From contig CM055101.1 of assembly GCA_029204225.1 (NCBI GenBank), forward strand, positions 37,007,648-37,071,647: a DNA stretch of 64,000 bases, read 5' to 3'. Positions 46,231 to 57,200 of this stretch are shown here, piece by piece. The translations under genes were made by a program, and so were the position numbers. The notes beneath the pieces were generated by a model that was not told where the DNA came from, made no database searches, and saw only the letters and a program-made list of their open reading frames with translations. This DNA comes from Diphasiastrum complanatum (taxonomy: Eukaryota > Streptophyta > Lycopodiopsida > Lycopodiales > Lycopodiaceae). Every line of letters starts with the position of its first letter. Positions within the stretch are counted from its first letter, which is position 1.

Positions 46231-47023
46231 TGTCGCAGAAGCTAGACTATTTCGTGTTCATCTTCTCCTTCTCTTTTCGCGAACAATTTTCTTTCTTTGA
46301 ATTATCTTTTCATGCGGAAGCCCTTACAGGATCCCAGACACTCGTCTACGCATCACAGAACATATTTTACTCTAGCAATCAAGACACACAGCACAAGACA
46401 AAGAGATACATGAAAATAGAGCAACTATATTGTCAGTTTGGTTATAAGCGAGATCGTCAGTGTCTCGCTCGTTGGCGGATTGACACTCTGCTCTTACGCT
46501 GTGTTCTGCTTCTTGACAGACTTTCATGCACAGCTATGGTGTCTTTACTTTATTTCTCTATTCGCTACGTCTCTCTCTGTCTCTTACAGATCTCTGTATT
46601 CTCATCACTTAGTTATGATCCGGAGAGGATCGTTTATACCTCCACTATGTGAAGTTTACAAGATAGCTAAACGTCGAATCACATAACTAGTTAACGCTAA
46701 TCAACTAGTTAGTTTTCATCGTTGCTACTCGTTTCAGCTGGGTGTGAAACCCGTTGAACTGCCAGCTGGCAACGCGAAAGATTTTTTTTCGTTTGATTCG
46801 TAATCTCCCGTTTGCTTTCGTTCTTTTCGTTTTTTTTTGTAGTTTTCATTTTGCGTCCCTTTTGCGGTTTGTGGTCCTAGAGGTGTGTTTGCGATTCGCA
46901 AATGATTCACGAATCGTTCGTGCTTCGAGTCAAAGACACGTTGACTATCGCGAATCATTCTCGTTCGACCTTCGTGTCTTGTTCGTGCTACGACAAAGTT
47001 GCAGGAGTTCACCATTTCTGACA
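46231..47023 (-). repeat. Copia E 5' LTR (793 bp)
   Basis: Minus strand TGTCAGAAATGG...TTCTGCGACA. TTCGT-rich U3 at 46760-47000. Confidence 0.9.
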
Positions 47024-48132
47024 ATATTCAATTTGTAGAGTCGATTCTCGTTGACTCTAGCTCCTGTAGCAATCACTTTGTAGTGATTCTTGATGTCTTT
47101 GACAAGACATTTGTCACTGTCAAACTCAACCTTGAGTTGTTGATCAACCATCGTCCCAACAGATAGTAGATTGTTAGCTAAGCCAAGTACATATTTCACA
47201 TTGCTTATCCGCTTTAACATCCCACTGGCTAACTTCACTGGTACCACTCCAAATCCTTTAATAGATTGCAATTGGCCATCAGCTTGCCCAACCTTATTAC
47301 CATTGTGAGTTTCCTTGAGTTCTGAAAACCACTCTTTCCTTGAAGTCATGTGCTTGGATGCACCACTATCAATGTACCAGGTATCCTTGGCTTCATCACT
47401 TGTCATTAATGCTGTAACGAACAAGTTTGAACTTTCACCTGTATCATCTTCATATTGATCATCATTGTATTGATGTTGATTAACATAGTTGTCTTCATAA
47501 TAATTATCATCAAATTGATGTTGATCAGCATAATTGCTCGCTTGCCATTTGCCTTTTCTTTGTTCTATCTCCTTCTGTTTCTTGAAGCATTCATGCTCCC
47601 AATGGCCAGGTTTGTTGCAATATCTACAATTTCCAGGTTTATTTTGCCTAGAATAGCCGCGTCCTTGACCTCGGCCTTGATTCCAATTGCCTCGATTCAG
47701 GCCATCATTGGATTGTTCTTGAAATTGTTGGAACGATCCACAATTTGAGTTTCCACCTCTTGATTGGTGTCCTCCACGACCAAATCTGCCACCACGTCCT
47801 TTGACTGCAAGGGCTTGATCAAATCCCTTGTTGCAATGACTCAAGTTCTCTTGACGTTGTTCTTCCTGCAAAAGCAATACACCTAGATGAGTCTGGATCA
47901 CGAAATTTATCACACCACAGAATTGTATATTTTTGGTTGTACACCTGATATCGGTACGACGCGCGAGTGTACGACTACTCGGGATTGTCTTTAGCTCACG
48001 CGCGTGGATCCGATATTGGTACAGATATGTGATATCGATGTGATGCGCGGATGTACAACTGCTCTGGATTTTCTTTACCTCTGGCACATCGATCTGATAT
48101 TCGTACTGATATGTGATATCGGTATGACGCAC
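47024..48132 (-). pseudogene. Copia D Gag C-terminus and protease
   Basis: Open frame that runs into E. RGGRFGRGGHQSRGG (Arg/Gly-rich), zinc knuckle CRYCNKPGHWEHEC, an Asp/Tyr/Gln-rich spacer, protease WYIDSGASKHMTSRKEW with the catalytic DSG, and VKYVLGLANNLLSVG. The N-terminal Gag core is not seen: upstream the frame is filled by three copies of a 28-residue repeat. The frame ends in E LTR sequence. Confidence 0.88.
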
Positions 48133-48198
48133 GGATGTACGACTGCTCTTGGTTTTCTTTACCTTTGGTGTGTCGATCCGATATTGGTATGAACAAGA
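47947..48198 (-). repeat. 84-bp tandem repeat, three copies, in copia D
   Basis: GATATCGGTACGACGCGCG, GATATCGATGTGATGCGCG and GATATCGGTATGACGCACG start units at 47947, 48031 and 48115. The period is a multiple of three, and on the minus strand each encodes a 28-residue unit with I-x-I/Y-TYxYxY. Confidence 0.92.
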
Positions 48199-48431
48199 TG
48201 AAAAGTAGAGAGAATATAAAAACTTTCAGAGGGAATATTTTAGATTCTCCACTTCGACTCGGTGGCAAAGATTTCGAAATGTGTGATCGTTCAAAAGATA
48301 GAGATCAGTAATGTGAAAAGTATGAAGCCTCTTAACTCTGAATGGTAGTTCTAGACACTATCTAGTGTGATTTGCGGTAACCCAAACAAACAAATGAGAG
48401 ATTTCTTGGCAAACCTCTCACACAAATGGCA

Positions 48432-48635
48432 CTTTTCACAACAACTAGGAAGTATTGTAAAAATCTCGCCCACTCAACAGATTTTTAATTTGTCTAATAC
48501 TGCTCTGGCCTTTCTGATGCCTCTGGGACTGCGCTTTTCACAACAACTAGGAAGTATTGTAAAAAGCTCCCCACTCAACAGATTTTCAATTTGTCTGATG
48601 CTGCCCTGGCCTTTTTGATGCCTCCAGGACTGTGT
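48432..48635 (-). repeat. 102-bp tandem duplication in copia D leader
   Basis: CTTTTCACAACAACTAGGAAG starts units at 48432 and 48534. Lies between the PBS and the Gag remnant. Confidence 0.9.
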
Positions 48636-48808
48636 CTTCATTTCCCACTTATGATTTTGAGCTCCAAACTTGCAAAATACACCAAAGAAGGATTTCTTCC
48701 AGCCGTTTTTGTCTCTCCAAGTTTTCACTTCCCATGAAGGACTTTCTCACTTCATTGTGGAGCCTGTGACAAGTTGTATCCACTGATCAGGCATGTAGGA
48801 CTATCACA

Positions 48809-48820
48809 GCTCTGATACCA
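48809..48820 (-). other. Primer-binding site of copia D
   Basis: TGGTATCAGAGC on the minus strand, directly next to the LTR. Confidence 0.93.
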
Positions 48821-49085
48821 TGTCAAACAATCAAATATGCAACATCAAGCATTCACCATAAGCAATCACCAAGTAGGGAGGCAGAAGAAGAACACGCAAT
48901 ATCACTCTATCACACTATTGCATACTGAATGTAAAATGTACAAATGAACCCTGAACCTTGATAGAGAGAGAAAACCTACGAGTAGACTAATAGACTAGCC
49001 TACGGCTAATTACAGCTAGTAATAGCTGTCAACATTAATGTACATCGTAAACAGTAACAATGAAGTTTATCATTGATTTCTAACA
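48821..49085 (-). repeat. Copia D 5' LTR (265 bp)
   Basis: Same length as the 42425-42689 copy with about 16 substitutions, mostly transitions. Followed by AGTAG. Confidence 0.93.
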
Positions 49086-49640
49086 AGTAGAGTGCGGAAA
49101 CTAGTGTTTCTCTATACCTGTTAAATGAGTCATGTGGGCATTTTGGATGAAAATGATTCGAAACCTAGCAACAACTATTGGTGTTGGTTCAAGATGTGCA
49201 TATGGACTTATGTGTAGTAATTTCATGGGAAATTGGTGTTATTTGTCAAACCCAAGGCATTCATAGCCGAGTTGACTTGCCAGTCCAATAGCTTTGTGTC
49301 ACGTGGTTTAGGACCAACTTAGGCACTTTAGCATTTTGTTATGGAGATGGTGAGGTGTCAACAATACTATTATATATATTAGTTCAAGGTGTTTTACATA
49401 AAGAAATTAACGGCCCTTATATCTGAGTACCAGGAGCATGATTCAACCATGAGATATATAGTAGTTGAAAATAATTTTTTCTATATCCACTTAGTGAGCC
49501 ATCTTTGCATTTTAATTGAAAATGATTAAAAACTTTACAGCAACAAAATTGTTGTCAATTCATGGTGGTTTAATATTGCTTGCTCGTATTTCAAAGATCT
49601 ATTACACATTTTTCATGTATGTCTTTGGTTGTGGCCATAA
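49086..49640. repeat. Continuation of tandem-repeat region right of copia D
   Basis: ATATGGACTTATGTGTAGTAA, GGTGTTATTTGTCAAACCCAAGG and ATCTGAGTACCAGGAGCA resemble 42170-42410. Diverged members of the array split by D. Confidence 0.6.
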
Positions 49641-51965
49641 CATATGAGATTAATAGATAATCAAGACATTATTGAAGTAATATCTTCGCTTGATTTTTAA
49701 GACCTTAAAACCCCTTCCTACTACCATCATCAACATGAAAGGTGCATCATATCCCTCGGGTTACCCATATTTTAAAAAAAAAGTATTTTCCAAATAGCAA
49801 ATGTCCACTACATTTTGCAATAAGCCAGTCTCACCAGTTCTGCTCTAAACCTACTAGGATAGGATTAAGTACATGGACAACTTTTTAAAACAAAGTCAAA
49901 TTTGAACATCTCTCTTTCAAATTAGGGTGAAGAGCCAAATTACAAGTATGAGGAGTTTCATATTGTTCAAATCACATAGCTTTTGAAACGTTACTCCTCT
50001 CAAATGTGCATATGTGACTTATTTTATGTGCGTACCCAGAAGGTCCTCTCACAACTAATTTGTGAACAAGTATAAATTGGTTGATCTATTGGAGATAAAA
50101 TGATAGGATAATGGATCCAAAGATGTTGTTTGACACTTTATGCTTGATTAACAGGGAATCAAACCCCCAACAAACCCAAGAATTAGTTTGCCCACTGGGC
50201 AACCTCTAAAGCTGAATGCAAATGTTAGCACTATTACGTAAAAGCATAGATAGAAAACAATGGTATGTGTGTGACTCTGAATTCATGCATTGCTTTGGGG
50301 GTGGGTGGCATGCATTTTGATTGTGAGAATTAAATTTCGTTCTTGTAAACTTTGCCAGCACATTTGGGCCTCCGATCAATAGAAAAATGTACGAAAAAGT
50401 TGGCAAAGGTACATCGATGTTGTGGTGGCATGCATTTCGTGTGTGAGAGTAAACTCAATTTCTATAGACACCCACGAGCATTTGGACCTGTGATTGACAA
50501 AACAATGTGCGTTAAAAAATGATAAGAAAACGACAATGAAGGAAACTTAAATAAATGTAAATCCTTATATGAGGCCACAAACCCAAACTATGTAATTTTA
50601 TTATAGAACTTTTAAATTAATACTTTCACAAATGTGGCATGCATTGCATTTAAAACTTATATAATAAGATATATTGTGCTCTTCATGCAAAGGTAAGTGC
50701 ACGAGGAGCCTACTTTGCATGAAGAGCCTACGTTTTCTAGCTTTCCATGCTAATTTTCATTTCAATGAAAACTTAAAATATCAAAAGTTGAGATCCACTT
50801 AAAATGTTGCACAAGAAACATGGACTTTGCTCAAAATATTTGGGCAAGTAGTCAGTCAAAGTTTTTAATCTTGTAACTTCAAGTAAGTTGTGCCTCTGTG
50901 GGCCAAAATGGGCAATGCTTTGAAAATGCAGGTGGTGGCCGCCCATACAAATCCTCCTTGCTTGCTCTGGCCGCGCTCTGCTACTGGTTTGTCGGCCATC
51001 GTGCCCTGGCTTAAGCAATAAGCTCTTGTCGGTGGAAGATGGCACGACACTACAGATTTAGAATTGCTGTGACTTTCTTCATTTACTTGTTGAAAACTGT
51101 TGCTGAGCAAGATCAACACAGACTATTCCTGAAGTAACATATGTTGCATCACGTCCCCCTGAAACTGATTTTGCGACTTCAACCAAAAACTTTCTGTTTC
51201 TAAAGTTCCATTTTCTTTCAGAAAGTCAGTAGGGCGAGCAAACCAGCCTTCGAAAGGCAAACGCGAGTTAAAAAAACATTCTCACTTTTCATCTATCCAT
51301 GCGATAGATCGACTGTACAAGCATTCGTGTTGATTTCTCAGGGTGTTGTGCTAGAGACAAAGGTGAACATAACTCATTGTTTGGGAAAGCCGGCATAGTC
51401 CAAAATGAAATCGACATCTTTTTCCAAAAAATCAGCATGACAAAAATTGTACATGATTTTTTATGTCATAAATTTTGGGTTTTATAGGAAAAATCGGCAA
51501 GTAAGAGCTTGTCACTCAATATAGGCCAAAGAACTTTTTCGCATATCGGTTTTTGGAGAGAAACCCCAAAAAAGTTTTCCCAACACTGAATATAACTCCT
51601 AGCTAGTGGATTGTCACCTTGGTTGGCAGCAACAGAGTGCACCTTGACTGCTTAATGGCAGTCCGTTAAAGTAAGCCAAATCTCAATTTTGTGTAAGTTG
51701 CCACCTTTGTACTACAGGCAGAAGCAATCACTTCTCGCATTTCAATATTTGGACCAACATCTTTAATGGGTTCACTTATGCATTCTGCTGTCTATGGAGG
51801 TCATTATTCAAGCTGCATTGGAACACCTTCATTATGATCCTGGCTGCAACAAAGCATTAGCATTCGTACTTTATATGCAATCAATAACACTCTATGTCCT
51901 TATAAATTATGAGTGAGCCATTGAACTCAGCCCAAAGGAATGGCCATCCCTTCAGAGTACACCAC
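49641..51965. other. Intergenic, nothing recognised
   Basis: AT-rich, with short ORFs lacking motifs. A weak local repetition (GGTGGCATGCATTTTGATTG at 50285, GGTGGCATGCATTTCGTGTG at 50422) is the only structure noted. Confidence 0.4.
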
Positions 51966-51970
51966 AGAAC

Positions 51971-52889
51971 TGTTGCGCCGGCGCCTCAAAGGGCGCTGGG
52001 ACTTGAGCGGTTTCCCCAACACGCGCTTAAGTCTAACATTCATCCATCATGCACTTACGTAAAAGCCAACTCCGAAACGTAACAAGCTTAACCATTCAGA
52101 CTTAACAAAACTGGAATCCCAACCAACCCGAAAGCCAACTTAGAATCCGTCCCCAAAAGGTAACCAAAGGCAAAGACAAGCCACACATGAAACCCAAGGC
52201 ATAGTGGTCGCCAAACTGACCAATTGGCATAGCGGCAAGCCCCATGTCGATGACAGGGACCCTTAGGCGCCGGCGACGCAAAAGGGTTGTAGTAAGGGTC
52301 CTTCTACTTGGACCAGTCCCGGAGGCGAAACCGAAATGATAATCATCCCCAAGGATCAACTTTATTAGATTTGGAAGAGGTTACGTTCATACATAGACTG
52401 ACCGGTCTCGGGGCCACCAACACGTGCTGGGCATTGTGCCTGGCTCGTGCTGGTAGAGGGAGCTGAGACCTGGCGACTGGATTCCTGGCGCTGGTTGAGC
52501 TGCTCAAGTTTCTGTCTGCCGGACTCCCCCTATAGTTCTGCTGTGATTCGACGCACCCCCTCTGGTTTGAAACATAGTGCTTTCTGGTAAAGCACGCTTT
52601 TTAGGACTTAGTTTTTATTTTGCTGATTAAGTCTGGCAAGCCTAGCAGAATCAGTCTGGCTCCCGGACATGGGTCCCGGGAGCCGTCCCGGCGGCCGAAT
52701 CAACTTACTTTCCTGACTAGGCCATGATTCGAGCTCCAGAGCTGGCTCATGACTTGTGACTACTTGACTGGCTCACCACAGGTCGGAGGCTCAGTCCTTG
52801 ACGTTCTAACTTGCTCTGGGACCTTAGAGAGTGTCACCCCTTAGAGTCTTACAGGACACGCTGGGTGCACCCAAGTCAGCTTTACAACA
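51971..52889 (-). repeat. Element B 3' LTR (919 bp)
   Basis: Minus strand TGTTGTAAAGCTGACTTGG...GGCGCCGGCGCAACA. Contains AATAAAG (about 52360 on the minus strand), a candidate poly(A) signal. Confidence 0.94.
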
Positions 52890-53255
52890 TCCTCCCCTCG
52901 TTTGAGAAAGTTGATGTCCTCATCAGGGCCAAACTAGAACCTAAGACTCATGGCACGTGCTTAATTCACCGGCCAGAATTTATTCACATATACAAGGGCA
53001 CGGGTTTGATTCACCGGTCAAAGGAGACCAACTGTAAAGAGAAGTATTGATATTGTGTTTGCACCCAGCACAAGAAAAGTGTGGATCTAGTTCACTTACG
53101 TAAAACTTGTGTAAAGTTGCTGCACTTAGACATTAGACTGAAGCTCACTCCTCCATGATAAATGTGACTTACTTTATTAACATGAAAGAAAAAGGTACCT
53201 ACGGCTCCCTTAAGCCTCAGATATATCGTTTCCGTCGCACGTCTGGATGAGTCCC

Positions 53256-53744
53256 CTAGGACTCTTGATATTTCGTTTGGTCGCCCAGGTTGAGCTCCTT
53301 GAGCTCTGCATCTGTAGAAGCTGCAGGCAATGTTGGCTCCATTTGACCTCGCGTCAGCTGGTTTGTCACTTTTGGATGTCCTTCGTTAAAGAAGTGAGCT
53401 TTCGCTTGGTCACACAAGTTGAGCTCCTTGAGCTCTACATCGGCACTTGAATTCACCTTTGATGTAGAAACTACAGGCAATGTTGGCTCCATTTGGTCCC
53501 ATGTCAGCTGGTTTGTCACTGTTGGTTGTCCTTCGTTAAAGAGGTGAATGAGATTGGGAGGGATGGTTGGCTCAGGTTCATTTGTGTCGTTCTTTTCTAG
53601 TTGGTCCCCTGGCACAGCTCTGACGACACAAGGTCTCCTGCCATTATATAATAACACAACGTTAATCCCTTTTGCCAAGAAGGCCACCACATGTTCATTA
53701 AACCATCTTAATCCCAAAATAGCGTCGAAGGCATCCATCTTCAA
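53256..53744 (-). pseudogene. Element B protease C-terminal part and duplicated tail
   Basis: MKMDAFDAILGLRWFNEHV is the second retropepsin block of gypsy elements (DxILGxxWL). It is followed by about 100 residues with two copies of a segment FNEGQPTVTNQLTWDQMEPT / FNEGHPKVTNQLTRGQMEPT, each ending ELKELNL. The frame stops where RT would be expected. An in-frame stop at 53769 separates it from the protease first half. Confidence 0.8.
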
Positions 53745-53768
53745 GATTGTGAACGTTAGTCGATTCTT

Positions 53769-54248
53769 CTAGGTTCCCAGGGAGATTGGTAAGTTGGTTG
53801 CCAATCTACAAGTGGTCATTGTACCTTTTGCGGTCTCCACACAAATAGGAGTCACATTTATTTCACATTGGATGTCCAATTCCCCTGTCAGTTTTTCTGA
53901 CAAGTAGTTATGTGACGCCCCCAGGTTTACCATGAAGTAAATGATCCTGCCTTGAATACAGCCTTTCAGGTACAATAACTTTAATCCTCTCGCAGGAGTC
54001 GCCATGAGATGTTCACAATACGCCGCAAGTGCCCTTATCTGTTGTAAGGCATTCATGTCAGACTCCGTCAAATCCGTTTCTGGGTCCTCTTCGTCATCCT
54101 GTTCACCATCTTCTTGATCAAATGCCTCTCTCTCCATCCTATCAAATCCTTCAATGACAGCCATGATTTGCTTGTTCAACGGTTTGGGGCATGACCTCCA
54201 AGAGTGACCTTGTTGATGACAGTTGAAGCAGCGCATGGAACTGCCCAC
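53769..54248 (-). pseudogene. Element B zinc knuckle and protease first half
   Basis: CFNCHQQGHSWRSC is a CCHC knuckle of Gag. An acidic linker (EDGEQDDEEDPETD) follows, then the protease active-site region FMVNLGASHNYLSEKL, in which the catalytic Asp of D(S/T)GA is replaced (NLGA). The protease is therefore expected to be dead. Confidence 0.82.
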
Positions 54249-54299
54249 TGTTGGTGAGCTGTTGCTATGACTAGCTGAAGGTCCAACATTGTTTCTTCT

Positions 54300-55049
54300 C
54301 TAGAACATGTTCCCTCCATTGTTGCCTTGGTTGCCAAACCCTGTTTTTGTTGGGAATTGGTTCATGCTACTTGAGGCTTGGTTGCCATTTGAAGCTGAGT
54401 CCCCTCTTGAAGAGAAGCTAGGACTCGGTCTGGATCCACTAAATACTCTTGTTGAGGTTGCGGGAGTAGCTAGTGCCAATGTGCTCTCATAATCACAAAC
54501 CATTTCAGCCGCCCGAATAGTTGAATTGAAATCATGGGACATGTAGCTGTCTATTGCATGCCGGGTCCAAGACTGCATTCCAGACAAGAGGTAATGAGTT
54601 TTGTCCGCCTTGGATATATCTTCAATAACCCATACACTATGTCTGAATTTATTGAGGTACTCTCGCAATGACCCTTTCTGTTTGAGCCCCGATAATTCTG
54701 TCCTCAATCTCATGTGTGAATCCTTTGGTATGAACTCCTCTCGTAACGCGGTTTTGAATGCGTCCCATGTCTGAAAATGCATTCCTGACATTCGGTACCA
54801 ATTTGTAGTGTAGCCCTCAAAATATGCTAATGCCAAGTCCGTTCTTTCTTCCTCAGGAGTGTTCATCAGACGGAAGTAATGGTCCATGTGAAACAACCAA
54901 TCTTCCACAATTCGAATATCACGCTCTCCTTTGAAAGTAGGTGGTGCTTTTACTTTGGCAGTCTTCTTTGGGCCTTCCATGTTTTGCGCCCATGGTTCTC
55001 TTGGTATCTGTGGGGGAGGCGCCACTGCATTCCCTCTAGTTGCCTCCAA
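54300..55049 (-). pseudogene. Element B Gag core
   Basis: 249-codon open frame. APPTFKGERDIRIVEDWLFHM, YFEGYTTNWYRMSG, WDAFKTALREEFIP and LREYLNKFRHSVWVIEDISK are the gypsy Gag core (retrotransposon gag domain) in order, followed by a Ser/Gly/Asn-rich tail. An in-frame stop at 54300 separates it from the zinc knuckle. The true start may lie upstream in the fragment at 55155-55448. Confidence 0.88.
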
Positions 55050-55154
55050 CTCTTCAAACCTGGCTTCAAGCTATGTTAGCCCGTCTCTCATTTCTCTAGC
55101 AAGGTTAAATTGAGTAAGGTTCATGGTTCACAGGGATGTTTGCCATTCTTTCCT

Positions 55155-55448
55155 TTATGTTTCTCTGTCCTTCTTCACCTCGCTAAGCATAGCCGTCATT
55201 GCGCTTGATAAGTATTGCCGCATCTTCACTTCAAAGAGGTCTTGTTGCGCCTCTGGCAAGGGTTCGTCTCTTGGTGTAGGTTTAGAAGGGCCACCCATCT
55301 CTTCTTGGAGAGGCGCCACTGTGGAGTGCATACGCTCATTCTTTCTCGACTTGGACCTGGTGCCATCTCGATGCATGCGGGAGCTGTATTCTCGAGCCAG
55401 CTCTTCTCCGTCCATCAATGCTCGTAACTCATCAAGGTGGTCCTCCAT
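55155..55448 (-). pseudogene. Element B Gag N-terminal fragment
   Basis: MEDHLDELRALMDGEELARE ... LPEAQQDLFEVKMRQYL, a charged, helical N-terminus, lies 100 bp upstream of the Gag core, with stops between. The first ATG after the leader is at 55448. Confidence 0.6.
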
Positions 55449-55789
55449 TACAGTAAGAGGTGTACTTCCAACAGATTATCGCATCAATCCTTTTTATTTT
55501 TTTTGAAACTCTCCCTTTTGTCGGTCGGGCCCCACAGCTCTCTTTTCTTCTTTATTGAATCAGCTTCAATGAAAATATCCCCTCCTCAAACTTAGCACGC
55601 CCACATCACCTGAGAGCCAAGTAGGAACTAGGTCATTTGTGTCCAAGCAAGCACACAACAAACGGAACATACCAACCAAAGCAAACACAGAGGATCTCTC
55701 TCAAGCCACAAACCCCCCTGAGACCGGACGTAGGACCTTTGCCTAGTCGCGCCCACACATATCTATCACAGAATTAGCCCACGAGGAAA

Positions 55790-56263
55790 CATCCATCCAA
55801 CCATCCGTGCTTTTACCATTAAGCAGCACATTGCCTCAATCACGCCCCACCACTTTTTGGTCGATAGCCCGCTAAACGATCAGCAGCTATCCCGCAGCGG
55901 CAGCTAACCACCCGTGCTTTACACCCAAATTCGAGCAACATCTCTGTATCAATAATTAACCCGTATAGTTCGAATATGTCGCCCCGCACCCCACAAGGTA
56001 CAGACCATGCTTTCACCTACCTAGGTAGCACTTTGCCTCATCTGTCCTACGTGCAGACAGCGCCAGGCCCGAACCGCGAGAACTGACAGTGCTTACACCT
56101 CGAGGGCAACACTTTGACTCATCAAGTCCCCCGTTCTGCCGACCACCCCGACCGTGGACGCACCCATGCTTACACTGTGGGCATCACCTTGCGCAACGTT
56201 TGTCCTGACAAATCCCAAAACGTGGCCATCCCTGTGAGACTTGCGTAGTTGACCGGCTAGTCG
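55790..56263 (-). other. Element B leader, shared with element A
   Basis: Reverse complement of blocks at 37930-38350. Non-coding; includes repeated GTGTAAGCAC/GTGAAAGCA motifs. Confidence 0.75.
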
Positions 56264-56275
56264 GCTCTAATACCA
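56264..56275 (-). other. Primer-binding site of element B
   Basis: TGGTATTAGAGC on the minus strand, one transition from the standard site; same two-base gap to the LTR as in element A. Confidence 0.88.
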
Positions 56276-56277
56276 CA

Positions 56278-57196
56278 TGTTGCGCCGGCGCCTCAAAGGG
56301 CGCTGGGACTTGAGCGGTTTCCCCAACACGCACTTAAGTCTAACATTCATCCATCATGCACTTACGTAAAAGCCAACTCCGAAACGTAACAAGCTTAACC
56401 ATTTAGACTTAACAAAACTGGAATCCCAACCAACCCGAAAGCCAACTTAGAATCCGTCCCCAAAAGGTAACCAAAGGCAAAGACAAGCCACACATGAAAC
56501 CCAAGGCATAGTGGTTGCCAAACTAACCAATTGGCATAGCGGCAAGCCCCATGTCGATGACAGGGACCCTTAGGCGCCGACGACCCAAAAAGGTTGTAGT
56601 AAGGGTCCTTCCACTTGGACCAATCCCGAAGGCGAAACCGAAATGATAATCATCCCCAAGGATCAACTTTATTAGATTTGGAAGAGGTTACATTCATACA
56701 TAGACTGACCGGTCTCGGGGCCACCAACACGTGCTGGGCATTGTGCCTGGCTCGTGCTGGTAGAGGGAGCTGAGACCTGGCGATTGGATTCCTGGCGCTG
56801 GTTGAGCTGCCCAAGTTTCTGTCTGCCGGACTCCCCCTATAGTTCTGCTGTGATTCGGCGCACCCCCTCTGTTCTGAAACATAGTGCTTTCTGGTAAAGC
56901 ACGCTTTTTGGGACTTAGTTTTTATTTTGCTGATTAAGCCTGGCAAGCCTGGCAGAATCAGTCTGGCTCCCGGACATGGGTCCCGGGAGCCGTCCCGACG
57001 GCCGAATCAACTTGCTTTCCTGACTAGGCCATGACTCGAGCTCCAGAGCTAGCTCATGACTTGTGACTACTTGACTGGCTCACCACAGGTTGGAGGCTCA
57101 GTCCTTGACATTCTAACTTGCTCTGGGACCTTAGAGAGTGTCACCCCTTAGAGTCTTACAGGGCACGCTGGGTGCACCCGAGTCAGCTTTACAACA
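56278..57196 (-). repeat. Element B 5' LTR (919 bp)
   Basis: Same length as the 3' LTR. Changes are largely C/T and G/A, as expected from methylation decay. Confidence 0.94.
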
Positions 57197-57200
57197 AGAA

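Larger units (their letters stand above)
44536..47023 (-). mobile_element. Copia element E, internally deleted, nested in D
   Basis: 2488 bp with 793-bp LTRs (44536-45328 and 46231-47023) around only about 900 bp of internal sequence. PBS at 46219-46230. The interior keeps the Gag start and the RT end plus RNase H; everything between is deleted. It interrupts D between protease and integrase. A clean target duplication was not found. Two intact LTRs show it arrived as a unit, probably already deleted. Confidence 0.88.
42425..49085 (-). mobile_element. Copia element D, full length but decayed, with nested E
   Basis: 6661 bp with 265-bp LTRs and the target duplication AGTAG (42420-42424 and 49086-49090). 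PBS is immediately inside the right LTR, and the polypurine tract ATTGAGGGAGAG abuts the left one. The LTRs differ at about 16 of 265 positions. Gag-protease, integrase, RT and RNase H are all present but broken, and 2.5 kb in the middle is the nested element E. It is inserted in the 350-bp tandem repeat. Confidence 0.93.
51971..57196 (-). mobile_element. Element B: gypsy derivative with gag-protease but no RT or integrase
   Basis: 5226 bp, 919-bp LTRs and the target duplication AGAAC (51966-51970 and 57197-57201). PBS TGGTATTAGAGC (one mismatch) lies two bases inside the right LTR, and the purine tract GAGGGGAGGA next to the left one. The interior holds gag, a zinc knuckle and a protease relic, then goes straight to the 3' LTR without RT, RNase H or integrase. 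The LTRs differ at roughly 3 percent of sites by eye, mostly transitions. The leader and LTR start are shared with element A. Confidence 0.93.

Noticed and set aside
44514-47038. Paired ORFs rich in Phe/Ser at 44514-45340 and 46230-47038
   Set aside because: They are LTR sequence of copia E in two copies.
47947-48198. CRISPR-like or regulatory repeat array
   Set aside because: Contiguous 84-bp tandem units without spacers, inside a plant copia element.
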